From contig NW_026947486.1 of NCBI RefSeq assembly GCF_034190915.1, positions 23,615,001-23,679,000 on the forward strand: a stretch of 64,000 nucleotides of DNA. Reading direction: 5' to 3'. Each line of letters begins with the position of its first letter. The first letter of the stretch is position 1. Source of the DNA: Cavia porcellus. Its lineage: Eukaryota; Chordata; Mammalia; Rodentia; Caviidae. A model generated the notes under the pieces. It searched no databases and was not told the DNA's origin. It saw nothing but the letters and a program-made list of their open reading frames with translations. The translations under genes and the position numbers were made by a program. Positions 9,948-22,628 of this stretch are shown piece after piece.

Positions 9948-10075
9948 ATGTTGCAATAGTCCTTTCCCTGAGTGAGGTTAAAGCCTCAGATTTCTTCTAA
10001 ATAACAGCTATGTAGAGAGCCACATCCTGTTGACTGATAGTGGCATGCAAAATAAACATATTTGCTATTACTCTC
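9948..10075 (+). other. MAGED1: MAGED1 3' UTR exon
   Basis: The acceptor atattcacag ends at 9947. The exon (starting atgttgcaatagtcctttcc) is non-coding and ends shortly after the polyadenylation signal at 10051. The cleavage point at about 10070-10075 is inferred from the usual 15-25 nt spacing. A second AATAAA at 10119 could give a slightly longer end. Confidence 0.75.
10051..10056 (+). terminator. MAGED1: MAGED1 polyadenylation signal AATAAA
   Basis: A canonical hexamer about 100 nt into the last exon, followed by a T-rich stretch (ctctctgttactttttttcc) that fits a downstream U-rich element. Confidence 0.75.
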
Positions 10076-10946
10076 TGTTACTTTTTTTCCTCTTGTGTTG
10101 TCAAGTTTTGGTATCAGAAATAAACATTGAAACCGCAAAGTGAATTAGATGTGCATACCTTTTTTTATATGTTCAGGGAGAGAGCAACACATTCAGTGGG
10201 AGCTGACATTGGCTCTAGCCTGAAGGGCAGAGCAGCATTCAACAGGTAAAAATGTGGATAAATCCAGTTAATGAATTGGGGACCAAAAAAGGGATCAGTG
10301 AACATAAGTTTTAATGAGATCCAAGAAATAGTATGGTTTATTCAATAAATATCACATAAGTAACTCACATGTGATAGATATACTGCAGCATATTCTGAAA
10401 TGACTAGTCAACACTGAGAGAAGTAGTATAATGAAGGAAGGTGTAAAGAGGCTGTGCTCAGGCAGTTGCATTTAAGAAGACAGAAGAAGCAGAATTCCAG
10501 GTGATGACAAGGTTCAGAGAGTGGAGAGTTAAAGGGGAGAGTCAAGGGGTATTGGTTGTATTGTCCATGTGGCAAGTGAAATAACTCCTGGGTAGAGGCA
10601 GGAGTAAGACTAAAAACATTTGTGAGCCAGGTGTCAAAGTCCCTGTGAGAAACAAAATGTACCTCTAGCCACATTTCCTGCAAAGGGCTACGCTCTTACA
10701 CACAACTCCTCCCTATCTTTAGAAACGCAGCACAAGAACCTTTCCCTCTAGGAAACCCTCACAGTGCTCTATTCCCACAGGACTGGGCTTCATCACAGAG
10801 ACAGGGTTTTATAGAAAGTGAAGAAGGCCTCAAAATGGCCTCTTCCTGCAGGGTTGAAAGAGGAGCTTTTGTTGCTACTGATTAGGAAAGTAAGATAAAG
10901 CTCCATGCAGAGCTAGACAGCCTTTGGCTAGGACCATAAACAGGGA
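10076..10946. other. Downstream flank of MAGED1, nothing recognised
   Basis: Unique-looking sequence with short random frames only. I see no exon, RNA gene or clear repeat before the SINE at 10961. Confidence 0.45.
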
Positions 10947-10960
10947 CCTGGCTTGAACTT

Positions 10961-11073
10961 TTTTTTTTTTTTTTTTTTTTGTCTTTTTCCTTTTTATCGG
11001 TACCAGGGATCGAACTCACAACTGCCTGCTTGCAAGGCAGGTGCTTATGCCGCTGAGCTAAATCCCCAGCCCC
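10961..11073 (-). mobile_element. ID SINE, reverse orientation, with target-site duplication
   Basis: Begins with a T-run (reverse-strand poly(A) tail), then the reverse complement of the ID body: ggtaccagggatcgaactca, ctgcctgcttgcaaggcagg and gctgagctaaatccccagcc. Flanked by perfect 14-bp repeats cctggcttgaactt at 10947-10960 and 11074-11087. The copy is close to the elements at 36710 and 40147, so it is fairly young. Confidence 0.93.
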
Positions 11074-11087
11074 CCTGGCTTGAACTT

Positions 11088-13194
11088 CTGAGACCTGTCC
11101 TAGAAGTTAAAACTCTCCCACAGAGGCTGAAGTTAGGCCTAGACTCTGACTTCTTTAGAAGCATGTTAATCTGAACATGTGGACAAGAATGGAGATAGGA
11201 GCTTCTGGGGCAGAAAAAATATGCAAGATCAAAGGCAGTGTTACCTTGTAGAAAGGGCTCAATGAAGGACAAAGTCAGTGTCCAGAACTTCTTGGGATCC
11301 TGGGTGATACGCATATTCTGGGAAGAGAAAGCTCTGACTGGAAGTTGTAATGTAGGGCCTTGGCCCTCCCCTGCTTCTTGTCCTCACTATAAGGAATCTT
11401 TCTAAGAGCCAATCTGGTTCCTGACTCTTCTCAAGCAAGACTGGGAGAATCTCTTGTCTTTGTGGCAGGAGATTGTCCTAGCCCTGTGTCATTTAAGTCT
11501 GGGCTGTGATTCCTGCTTTTCTGGGTGATTATTCTTCCATTTGATCCCACTTGGGATCTGTAGAGCTAGGTGGCCTTTCTGTGGGATAGGGTGCTTTCAC
11601 CATATGTCCACAGGCAGCTTGGATACAGAGTCTGTCACCTACCTCAGGTTTCTGCTGGCATGTGTTCATGGCCTCCACATTCTGGTAGATGAATTTTACT
11701 TTGAAGCCTTGGGAAAAAAAACAACCCATGGATAGCCTCTGTGAGCTAAATGAGGCCTCCAGCTGATAGTGAGCAAAGAAACCAGGACCTCTGACCTCCG
11801 GCTGTAGGGAGAGGAGCTGACAATGTAGTAGTTTATTTCCCTCAGGGCCCAGAAAGAAATGTAGCCCTACCATAACCTTAATTTCCATCTTGCCAGAACC
11901 TAGAACAGCCATGCCGGTACTTCTGATCAACTGTAAGTAGGAGGCTAAAAATGGGTGTTGTTTTAGACACTTGGTGTATGATAGTTTTCATATATTAATA
12001 GAAAACCAAAATGTAGACTTTGTAGGATGGCATGTTCAGATGTTTGTATACACCCATTGAAACAATAAACCATATTATTGTCCCTGGTATTGCACAGGGA
12101 CAGGCATGCAATTTACTCTTGGTCAAGTATGTGTTCTTTCCTTGGATTTTGAAATTAACTCTGTGATTGACACAGTTAAAAAATGATTTATATGCTTGCT
12201 ATCATCAGGGTAGCATCCTGATCAGACTATTACTATCTTTGTGTTCAGTTCCTATCCAGTTCTCAAGTTACTTTTTCCAGGCTTCCTCAAATTCTGTGAA
12301 TCTCTGACATCTTTCTAGGGTAACTTTATTTGCGTTGGCAAAAGAAGTTTTAGATTCCATTTCTAACATTTTTGCACTGGTGTGTCACTGGGCAAGTATC
12401 TTTCCTTCTCTTGAGTCCTACACTCGTCTATAAAAGTAGACAATGAAGTGAAGCATTTAGCAAAAACTGAATTATCATACACTCCCCTTCATTTCCTAGA
12501 CACTTTTATTTTTGTGCATGACTGTTTGATTCGTGCATTTCCAGGACAAGACGCTTACAAGCACATGTACTTTCAAAATAACGTTTGTCCAGCAGAGACA
12601 TAGAAAAGAAAAAGTTTGCTGGATAGTTGGTTGGGTGTCATAGTGCAGGTGAGACTTATTTAATAGGATGAGAACAAGGGAGGACTTGGACTGGAATGGC
12701 TTCTGAATCTGGGACTTGACCCTAACTTGTTCCATCTGTGTCACAGTATCAAGTTACAAAGATCATATATGGAGATAGTTGATTACGTTAATTTGGTTTT
12801 ATTTGGTAGGCAAAAGGGTAAGTGAAGGATACAGTCAGATTGGACTAGAGGCCCAAAAGGGTAACAGGAACAAGTAAAGGTTGGAAACAGATTAAAGAAA
12901 AACCTCAAAGGTGAACTTGATTTGCTTATATTCTCTTGTTACTCATGCATATGATGCCAATTTTAGTATCATATTAGTACTAGTTTTAGTATCCATTGAT
13001 TATTCTTCCTCATTAAGTTTTTAATCATGCTTATTATACAAAGATGACTTTCTATTCCCATCCTTTTTTATATAAGATCCAATTTATATAAACTCAAGTT
13101 TATAAATCATTATTTACTAATAAAACAAAAATATCTGAAAGGAAGTTTTATCAAGTGTTTTATAATTTGAAAATCAACTAACTTTTCCATTATA
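11088..13194. other. Intergenic sequence, mostly unique
   Basis: Only short random frames. A MIR-like stretch in reverse orientation (tcactgggcaagtatctttc, then ctcgtctataaaagtagac) lies at about 12380-12450. Otherwise I see no gene or RNA. Confidence 0.4.
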
Positions 13195-13600
13195 TTTTAT
13201 TTTTGATTAATGTATCAAATGAGCATATTAATGTGGTTCACTGTGATATTTTCATATATACAGCATCTACTCACCAAACACAATTTCCTTTATCTGCCTC
13301 CCTTCCCTACCTATATTAACTGTTATTCTGTATTCATATTGATCTTTTCTAGCATTCATCATACTTTTTTCTTTCCATTTTTATTGAGGTAGAACTGAGA
13401 AGTAAAAGGACAAGGGACGGGAGGGAAAAAGAAAGGAAGAGACAAAGAATAGAAGGAAAAAAATTGAAACAAAGCTTTTGTAAATAAAAAAAAGGGAAAA
13501 GACTTGAGGGGAGAGGAATAGAAAAAAGGAAGCAAGGTATAATATACAAATTCCCTATGATGAATGTGATCATATATATCTAAAAAGTACTAATAAAAAT
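13195..13600. mobile_element. L1 3' UTR fragments in both orientations
   Basis: 13195-13380 resembles a rodent-type L1 3' UTR on the - strand (similar to 48770-48960). 13400-13600 is a purine-rich tract (gggaaaagacttgaggggag) leading to aagtactaataaaaattg, matching in order the + strand L1 3' end near 47930-48110. Non-coding. Confidence 0.55.
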
Positions 13601-14084
13601 TGTACGTATTTACAGTGTACAATGTGATGCTTTGACATATATATATATACATTGTGAAATAATTGTCATCAAGCTGACTTGTGTATGCATTTGCTCACAT
13701 AGTTACTGTTTTTCTGGGTGATAAGGAAATTTAAGGTCAATTTTCTTAGCAAATTTCAAGTATACAATCCAGTATTATTAGCTAGAGGCACTGTTCTGTA
13801 CATTAGATCTCAGGAACTTATCCTATGTAACTGAAACTTCACACCCTTTGGGCAGTGTCTTTCTATCCCCTTCCCAATGCCAGGCACTGGCAGCCACCCT
13901 TCTACTCTTAATATGACTTTTTTTTTGATTCCACATATCAAGTGGAGTGAGATCATGTGATATTTTTCTTTCTGTGTCTGAATTATTTCACTTGGCATAT
14001 CTTCTGAACCCACTCATAGTGTTGCAAATAGCAGAATTTCCTTTCTTAAGGCATAACAGTATTCCACTGTATATATTTGAACTT
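13600..14084 (-). mobile_element. Old L1 3' end, reverse orientation (outer element, left part)
   Basis: Same type as 8830-9345: caatgccaggcactggcagc, gattccacatatcaagtgga, then cataacagtattccactgta. The alignment breaks off at about 14084 and seems to resume near 17340 (tttgctcatttgtctgttga), because a younger L1 sits in between. Confidence 0.65.
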
Positions 14085-17000
14085 TTTAAAAAACTTTATT
14101 TAAAGGAAAAAAAAACAATATAAGGGTACAAGTAATACAGAATTTCAAAAAAAAACAGTAAGAAATCACTAGTTAATACATTACATATTGTCATCTTAGA
14201 AATAGTTGTTCAAGTTACAGGGTTAAAAGCACACAAAGTAGACATTCAAACAGTAAGCCTGCAAACAGTTGTGTTCAATGATCCAACGAAAACCTAAACA
14301 CACTTGCAGTTGTATCCTTTAGAGCACTTTCTTTTCCTCTTTTTTTACAATAACATTTACACATTTTGGGATTTATTACCCCCATAGTTCTTATTACTTT
14401 TTTTTCTGGAAGAAAATAAAACCTATGGCAAAACAAAGCAGTCAGTCAAAGCAAAGAATGGACATAGTACATTATGTACAAACAGAATACAAGGTAATCA
14501 ACAATGGTTACCATAATGCCTCTTGCTACCTTAAAAAGAATTGCCTATATCATTAGGTATAATAAAATTGAACAAAACAGTACAGAACAAGACCAATAAA
14601 ACGTAAACATTGGAGACATTACAGGACTTCAAAAGAAGATAATAGTCAAACCAGAATGGGCATCATATGAATCTTACTGCGTTCAAAGTAGTTGCCTAAC
14701 TCTCAAACTTAATGCTATCAAAGAGAGCAGAACAGAGTCAAAACAAGATGGTGGGAGCAATACAGGGCTTCAAATCAAGTTAATAGGAGGTCAAAAATGT
14801 TACTATAATATATCCTGCTAATATTTTGGTTTTTTCGCTTAATTAAAAAAGTATTTTTTTAAAAGGGGAGATTGAGATAAAAGAGTACATAACAATATAA
14901 CAAAAAAGGTCAAAGCAGAACAATTTCAGCAACGTAGTGTTTCACCCCAAGATAACCCAACTTAATAGCAGTTACCATAGTGTCTCCTTCCTTGAAATAT
15001 TTGAGAATAACTTCGTATACTATAGCATCAAACATATTAAGCCAGTGTGAAACCATTCAAGAGGATGAAAGTATTACAGGTTATTTAGAACCAGCTAACA
15101 GAAAACAAACAATGGTTTTTATATTATCTCTTTGCCTATAAAAATTTTTGTTTATCCTATCACATATAATAAAATCCAGTAAGGTACAACATGATAAATC
15201 CAATGGAGACAGAAGAACAACAGTTTGGTGGGACTTCAAGATGATACTAAATCAGCACTAGCTATTATGATGTCTTGTTTTCTTCAAAATAGCTGTTCAT
15301 ATCATCACAGGCAATAATATCAAACAGCCCAGAATAAAATCATTCCAACTAATGAGTGAAAATAAGGCTTCAAAGCCACATAATAGGGAATCATGATTAC
15401 CACATACTTTTATATATTTGAATCATTTCTTACAATAGGGAAACGTTGGCATTCATACATGTTTGATTTATTTTACTTATGAGTATGGTCTCAAGCTGCG
15501 TTCATTTATAAATTTCTCAATGTGATCCTTCTTTATAGCTGAGTAGTACTCCATTGTATAAAAATACCACAACATTTTTTATCCATTCCTCAGTTGATGG
15601 ACACTTAGGTTGTTTCCAAGATCTGGCGATTACAAATTGTGCTGCTATAAACATGGATGCACATATATCACTGTGGTGTGATGCTTTCAGTTCTTCTGGA
15701 AATATGCTTAGAAGTGGGATAGCTGGAACAAATGGGACTTCCAATCCCAGCTTTTTGAGAAATCTCCAGACTGACCTCCACAATGGTTGCACTAGTCTAC
15801 ACTCATACCAACAATGCAGGAGAGTTCCTTTTTCCCCACAGCCTCTCCAGCATTTGTTGTTGCTGGTTTTCTTGATCCTGGCCATTCTTTTAGGAGTGAG
15901 ATGGAATCTCAGTATGGTTTTAATTTGCATTTCTCTATTAAGTAATGATGATAAACATTTTTTCATGTATTTATTTGCCATTTGTATTTCTTCGTCTGAA
16001 GTGTATATTCATCTCAGATGCCCATTTTTGGGTTGGATCTCTGAATTTTGGGTGTCTGATTTTTTAAAATTCTTTATATGTTTTAGTCAGAAGTCCTTTG
16101 TCTCAGGGAGACTTCACTAAAATTTTTTCCCAGTTTGTGGGTTTTTGTTTCATTTTGCTGGAAATTTCTTTTGACTTGCAGGAACTTTTTAATAAGAGGT
16201 GATCCCAGTTATTGATTCTGGGAAGTATTTCCTATGCGGTTTGAGTCCTGTTCATAAATTCTCTTCCTACCCCTATGTCTTCAAGGTTTCTACCCAATTT
16301 GTCTTCCAATAGATTTAGTGTTTCTGTTTTAATATTCAGATCTCTGATCCATTTAGATTGTAATTTAGTATATGGTACTAGGCATGGGTCTAGTTTTAGT
16401 TTTCGGCATATGGAGAGCAAATTTTTCCAACACCATGTATTAAAGAGACAGTCATTCTTCCAGTGAACATGTTTGGCCCCTTAAAGAAAAAGTGGTTGAG
16501 TGTGTTTGTAGTTGTGGTTGTATCTTCTAATCTATTCCATTGATCTTCGGCTCTGTTTTGATTCCAGTACCATGTTGATTTTACTACAGTTGCTTTGTAG
16601 TATAACTTCAAGTCAAAGGATTGTGATGCCTCCTGCCTTGCCTTTGTTGCTTAGAACTGTCTTTGCTATTCTAGGTCTCTTCTCCCTCCAGATGAATTTT
16701 AGGAGTTTTACTTGAGATTTATGAGGTATGTTGATGGTATTTTTATTGGGATTGCATTGAATCTGTATGAGAATTTTGGGAAAATGGCCATTTTCACAAT
16801 GTTTATTCTTTCTGTCTATGAGCAAGGGATGTCTTTCCATTTTCTGAGATCATCTTCAATTTTTTCACTATATTATAATTTTCCCTCTAGTTCTTTCAAT
16901 TCTTTCTTGAGAGTATTTCCTAAATATTTCATTTTTTTGGTTGCTAGTGTAAAGGGTGTGGCTTCTCTTATTTCTCTCTCTGTGATTTTCTTGTTAGTGT

Positions 17001-17337
17001 GTAGGAATGCTATTGATGTTTTAGTATTGATTTTGTATCCAGCCACATTACTGAATTTATTTATTATATCTAAGAGTTTTTCAATGGCATTTTGGAGGTC
17101 TTCTATGTAGTGTCATCTGCAAACAATGATAATTTAACTTCTTTTTTTCCTATCTTTACCCCTTTTATTTCTGTTTCTTGTCTAATGGCTCTGGCTAGTA
17201 TTTCCAGTACTATCGTGATAAAGGACATCTTTGTCTTGTGCCTGATTTTAAAATAAAGGCCCTCAATTTTTGGCCATGTAGTATGATACTGGTATTGGTT
17301 TGTTGTAGATGGCCTTTATTATATTGAGGTTTAGCAC
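14085..17337 (-). mobile_element. Younger L1, 5'-truncated, reverse orientation, nested in an older L1
   Basis: On the - strand this runs from the middle of ORF2 (near 17335) to the ORF2 stop (near 15470), then a very long 3' UTR of about 1.4 kb to 14085. The RT FADD motif is seen as gtcatctgcaaa at about 17106. The C-terminal cysteine-rich stretch is in the frame at 15517-15981 ([15 protein letters not shown]). Several frameshifts break ORF2. Flanks look like part of an older L1, with a possible A/T-rich target duplication around aactttttaaaa. It is the same family as the element at 54573-61290. Confidence 0.82.
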
Positions 17338-19910
17338 TTTTTTTAAAACCACAATTTTTTGCTCATTTGTCTGTTGATAGACACATAGATTGATGTGGAT
17401 CATTGCAAAGAGTGCAGCAATCAACAATACAGCTATGTCTTAGATATTGTATTCTGAGAATAAATATCTCTTAGGTATAATATTTCATTTTCTTTGTATA
17501 TACCCCCAGAAGTGGTATTGGTAGACCACATAATAGTTCTGTCTTTAATTTTTAAAGTCATCTCCATATTGCTTTCCATAAAATATGTTCAATATCATTA
17601 ATCGTAGAAATGGAAGTTAAAATCACAACCACATCTGTTTGAATGGCTGTTATCAAAAGATAATGTGTGGAAGATGTGAAGAAAATGGAAGTTTTATACA
17701 CTGTTGGTGGAAAGGTAAAGAGTATATACAATATGAACTTAAAGTGTCTACCAAAGAATTCTTATCTAGAGTTTAGCCATAGTTGCACTATACCTGTGAA
17801 TCCTTTGGGGGCAGTGTACATGTTTACAGTGTTATTCCTTCCATTTGATGTGCATAAGCCTTTCCACTTACTTAGATCTTTTGGGATGTTTTTCATTAGC
17901 ATTTTGCCATATGTATACTATATGTGATTGTACCTAAATAATTTGTATTTGATAGATTGTACCTAAATAATTTCCTTTTCTTTGGAATCATTATCAATAG
18001 TATTGTGTTTTAACTTCTATTTTCACATCTCATAATTAGACAAGTAAATGATTTTTTTGTGTGTGCTGAATTTGTAGTTCATGAACTTGCTAAAGTCATT
18101 TTCAAATTGTGTGAGATTTGTTTTTTGTAGAATCGTTGTAACTTTATCCATAGGTAATCAGGTCATCTGCAAACAGGGATAGTTTATTTCTTATTTCCAA
18201 TGTCTTTGTGTCTTTTGTGTTTCTTCTCTCTCTTTCTTCTTTTTTTTATCCTTTTTTTTTGGTCTTATTGTACTGGCTAGAATTTTGGGTATCATGCTGA
18301 ACCAAAAAAATGACAACAGATGAACTTATGTGTCACTGATATGAAAGGGAAGCCTTTTACTTTAAGCATGATCTTTACAGTAGTTGGTAGATACTTTTTA
18401 TAAATTGAGCAAGTTTTTATTCCTACTTTGCTGTGAATTTTTACTATTAATGTTTGTTGTATTTTGTCAATGCTGTTTTGTGTCTGTATCATTGGGTGAT
18501 TTTTCTGACAGTTTTGTAAAATGTCCGTTCTGGTAAAATGCACGTAACAAAATTGATACATCCACATGGTTGATACAACTTCCTATTTTTGCCTTCTCCA
18601 GCATATGGAAACCATGATTGTATTTTCTGTATTTCCTCATATAAGTTGTATTTTATAGGACTTGTCTTTTTATAATGGATTTATTTCACTTAGCTCAATG
18701 TCTTCTAGGTTTATCAATGACATTTGAATTGCTTCCACCTCTGGCTATTCGTTCCTGCAATGAACATGGGTATGCAAATATTTGAGACTCCAGTTTTGAT
18801 GTTTTTGGATATATAACTAGAAGTGGGAGTATTGGTTCACATGGTAGCTCTATTTTTAATTTTTTTAATAAAGCACCATTTTCTTTTCCATAGTGATTGT
18901 ACCAGTTTATAGTCCCACCAACAGTTAACAAGAATTCCAGTTTGTCCATGTTTTCAACAACACTTGTTGTTTTCTAGGTTTTATGTATTTATTGGATAGT
19001 TCCAGTAGATCTGAAATGATTGTGCATTGTGGTTTGATTTGCATTTCCCTTCTGAGTAATGATATTACACATCTTTCCATATGCTTATTGGCCATTTGTA
19101 TATCATCATTGTAGAAATGCCTATTCATGTCCTTTGCCCATTTTTAATTGAGTTATTTGATGTTTATGGTTGAGTCGTAGGATCTATTTATAAATTCTGT
19201 TTGTTAACTCCTTATCAGATATATTGTTTACAAATATCCTCCATTCTTTATGTTGCCTATTCATTCTATTTATTTTGTTCTTTGATGCTTAAGACTGTTT
19301 TAAGTTTGTAGTATCTGTATTTGCTTTTGTTGCATGTGCTTTTGGTGTCATAACCAAAAGTTTAATGGCAAACCCAATATCATGAAAGTTTTCTTTTATG
19401 TTTTCTTCTAGGAGTTGTATACTTTTAGGTTTTGCCCTCAAATCTTTAATTCTTTGGTGTTGTTTTGTTATGTTACTTTTGGGTTTGTGTTGTGTTTTTG
19501 CTTATTTTTCTAGTCCTGATGATTGAACCCAAGGAGTGCTGAGCTACACCCCAACCTTTTTGAGATCCGTGGTCTTACTAAATTTTATAGGCTGGCCTCA
19601 AACTTCTGATCCTCTTGCCTCAGCTTCCCAAGTAGATGGGTTTACAGATATGTGATACTCTGCCCAGTGTCTTTAATCCATTTGAGTTAATTTTTGTCTG
19701 TAGCATATAATAAAGGTCTAATTTCATTTGTTTGCATATGAATATCCAGTGTCTCCGACATCATTTGTTGAAGAGAATGTTCTTTTTCCACCGAATGATT
19801 TTAGCTCCCTTGTGAAAGATCCTTTAACCACACATGTGAAGATTTATTTCAGCCTGCACACTATTCTCAAACAATGCTATACTTAGTTTTCTATGGTATG
19901 TGTAAAGGGC
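17338..19910 (-). mobile_element. Old L1 remnants, reverse orientation (two or more pieces)
   Basis: 17338-17660 continues the L1 interrupted at 14084. 17780-18300 carries RT-region sequence with ggtcatctgcaaacagggat at about 18161. 18600-19900 covers the ORF2 C-terminus again (gcttgttggc-type end; aattgcttccacctctggct; tttccctt ctgagtaatga region). Stops and indels are frequent. The second run of the same ORF2 region shows at least two copies. Confidence 0.6.
19452..19672 (-). mobile_element. Dimeric SINE (ID-like plus B1-like), reverse orientation
   Basis: Reads ctgatgattgaacccaagga, gtgctgagctacaccccaac (ID-like half), then aggctggcctcaaacttctg and tgcctcagcttcccaagtag (7SL/B1-like half). 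Inserted in old L1. Short repeat tctttaat on both sides may be the target duplication. Confidence 0.7.
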
Positions 19911-20631
19911 AGTATGTAAAAATGGAAAAAAGAAATGATTACACCAAAATTCTATATCATGTTGATATGTCTACTTGAAAATCGAATTTGAAATACAGAA
20001 TGTTCATGTTAAACAAAAGCTGAGAAAGCTAGTCACCAGTAGTACAACACTGTGAAGTAATACTAAGCAAGATTCTTCAAGTTGAAGCAAAGTTAAAGCC
20101 AAAGAAAATTTGATCTACAGTGAGGAATATAAAGCACCAAAAAATGTTTCATTTTCCTTTGATTACAAAACAAACTATTTAAAACAAAAATCAATTTTGA
20201 TATCTAATGAATGTCAAAATGAAATATATGACCACAACTGCACAATTCAGAGAAGTGAATGAATTTCTATTATTGTAAATGCATGTTCTTTATATGAACT
20301 GGTAAATGTTAACTCTACTGGACTGAAATAAGTCAATGATGTATATGGTCACCTCTCAGAAACCACTAAAAATGTGTAAAAATTATAGCTTAAAAGGAAA
20401 ATTAAGATACTAAAATAAAATTCTAAAAATGTTTGTCACCCAAAATGTTAAGCACATGGAACAGAGAAATAACACACAAATGGGGCAAAACAAATACCAA
20501 ATGATGAACTCAGTTGCATACATAATTACATTAAACAGAAATGGACAAGCACTGCAGTAAAAAGCAGAGATATATTAAGCAGGATAAGAAAGCAACACCA
20601 AACTGTTTGCTGACAAAAAGAGAAGCACTTA

Positions 20632-20805
20632 GCCAGGTATGATGGTACACACCTGTAATCTCAGCACTCTGGGAAGCTGAGGTAGGAGGATCACAAATGA
20701 GCCCATCCTAGACAACTTTGCAATTTAGATTGTCTCAAAATAAAAATAAAAAGGGATATGGAGCTCAGTGCAAAGGCCCTAGGCTCAATTTTCAGTCCTG
20801 GAAAA
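20632..20805 (+). mobile_element. Dimeric B1/ID-like SINE
   Basis: B1-like half (agccaggtatgatggtacac, acctgtaatctcagcactct), then an A-rich joint and an ID-like half (gatatggagctcagtgcaaa, ccctaggctcaattttcagt). Confidence 0.75.
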
Positions 20806-20984
20806 ATAAGGTAAATTGAAAATAGAATGATGAAAAGCAAAATGTAAACCTAAGAGTACTGTTGTGGCTATATAGATATCAGACAAGATAAGTTTAAAGA
20901 AAAAATACAAGAGGAGACATTTACAAAAGATAGTAAGTGAATGAATAATGATAAAAACAGCTCCAAAATTGGGACAATGAATGT

Positions 20985-20985
<1 letters not shown>

Positions 20986-21031
<46 letters not shown>
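20986..21031 (+). repeat. (CA)n microsatellite
   Basis: Twenty-three CA units within the old L1 remnant. On the - strand it yields Cys-Val low-complexity frames that are not genes. Confidence 0.95.
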
Positions 21032-21033
<2 letters not shown>

Positions 21034-21437
21034 TTCACCATCATAATTGGTAATTTTATCACCCCTTCTGATTTGTAAAGCAAAAAATTATTAAGGATTT
21101 AGAATGTTTTGATAATATGTATTTGACATTTTATAGAACTATAAATACCTAACAGCTTCAAAATTATATTGTTTTCAAAGGCACATGAAATTCTTTCCAA
21201 GGTAATTATTATTAGCCATAAAAATCATCAGAAGGTTAAAATCTTGATAAATATGTCCTCTTAAGGACATTAACAAAATTAATTTAAAAATCAATAAACA
21301 GCATATATCCAAAAGTATATATACATATCCCCAAATGCTTATAAATGAAATACTGTACCTCTAAACAAACTATTAAAGAAGAAATCAAAAGGGAAATTAG
21401 AATATACTGATCACAAGGTATTAAAATATGTGTAACA

Positions 21438-21610
21438 CATGCTGGGCATGGTGGCACACGCCTGTAATCCTAACCCTCAGGAGGCTAAGGAAGGAAAATA
21501 GTTCCGGGCCAGACTGGGATACTTAGCGCACACAGGGCAGTCTGAACTACAAAGTGAGACCGTGCCTCAACATCAACAACAAAAAGTGTAGGATACAGCT
21601 AGGGCAGTGC
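21438..21610 (+). mobile_element. B1-like SINE (possibly dimeric)
   Basis: Starts gctgggcatggtggcacacg and cctgtaatcctaaccctcag, the 7SL-derived box A/B region, and continues to gtgagaccgtgcctcaacat. The second half is too diverged to assign. Confidence 0.75.
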
Positions 21611-22050
21611 ACAAAGATAAATGTATAGTTTTAGTTGCTTATACTGAAAAAAATGTCTTAAAAGTCAACTGAATTTACATCTTTGAAAGCTAACAAAGTG
21701 AGGGTGGGTTAAATCTGAGAAGGAAGGAAATAAGAACATAACAAGAATAGAAAACAGACCACCAATAGAAAAAATTGATAAACTCATATTTGTTCTTTTA
21801 AAAGCTTAATAAAATTCATAAATTTGTAGCAAGACTGACCAAAGAATACAGTAAGACAAAATACCTGTAATAAGTATAAAAGTATGCCTCACTAAAGATT
21901 TTATAAATATTAAAGGTTCAGTAAATAAAATGCTATATCACTGTTTTCTGAAGATAATTATAATCAAAATTCCATCAGTGAAGAAAGTATGAATTCTTAC
22001 TGAAAAATATTCATATTATTTGAATAAATGATGGTGAAGGTTGAATATGA

Positions 22051-22628
22051 AGAAAATAGCAGAAGGTTGTAGCCCTCCCCGAGTCACTGCTTGACCAGAG
22101 TGAAGAGTTGGACACTGATTCTAGTTGTAAAAGGAAAGTGTTAGGACACTTAAACAGGGAGGTGTCATGATTTCATTTACCTTTTAAGATTACTCTGTAG
22201 AACTGATTATAGTAAAAACTGAAACTGGAAGAACAGATAAGAGACAGTGTCAGTGTGCTAGGTTCTAGGAAATAGTGGCCTAAACTAGGATGATAGACAG
22301 GGGATGCTGGTATAAATTTGAGGTGGAATATTCAGGATTTGGTAGCAATTTAGATATGGAAAAAGAAATGAGGTAAAAAAAAGTGGTGATGGACAACTTG
22401 TGAGTTTCTGCTTGAGAATCAGAATGAACTTTGATGGTATTTGATGACTGGCAGAAGTCAAGTGAACAAATCCATGATGTTTCTGAGAAGGATATATCAC
22501 AAAAGACCAGTTTGAGACATTGTGATTTTCAGAGAATCAAAGAATATCCAACTGTGGCATATCCAACTGTAGGCAGGTAGATATGGATCTAAATGTTATG
22601 TCAAGTCTGGATTGCATATACAAAATTA
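22051..22628. repeat. Old interspersed repeat, family not named
   Basis: Similar in character and word order to 1080-1261 and 61700-62500 (attactctgtagaactgatt, gatagacaggggatgctggt, ggtagatatggatctaaatg). Probably an ancient mammalian repeat. It forms the left flank of duplication copy 2, as its relative does for copy 1. Confidence 0.4.

Larger units (their letters stand above)
3648..10075 (+). other. MAGED1: MAGED1 gene: extent from first visible exon to poly(A) site
   Basis: Span of the spliced MAGED1 transcript that can be supported. MAGED1 (also called NRAGE or Dlxin-1) is a type II MAGE adaptor protein: family knowledge says it binds the p75 neurotrophin receptor, Dlx/Msx homeodomain proteins and RING E3 ligases, and acts in apoptosis and differentiation. 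Twelve exons are seen, eleven of them coding, all with GT donors and AG acceptors, and the reading frame passes every junction without a stop. The 5' limit is the acceptor before the start-codon exon (AG at 3646-3647; a second AG at 3658-3659 is possible). The 3' limit is set by AATAAA at 10051, with another AATAAA at 10119. An upstream non-coding first exon is expected but not proven; see the promoter candidate near 2900. Orientation and intron sizes are compact (about 6 kb), as in the short MAGED1 transcript of other mammals. Confidence 0.93.
19970..22050 (+). mobile_element. Old L1 on + strand: ORF1 end, inter-ORF spacer and ORF2 start
   Basis: Follows the order of ancient mammalian L1: ORF1 C-terminal remnant (aagctgagaaagctagtcac, ttcttcaagttgaagcaaag), the spacer ending accactaaaaatgtg, then endonuclease-domain and mid-ORF2 traces (ggctatatagatatcagaca). 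It is interrupted by two SINEs and a CA microsatellite and has no open frame. Confidence 0.55.

Noticed and set aside
20785..21083. Cys-Val-rich frames on -
   Set aside because: Translation of the CA microsatellite.
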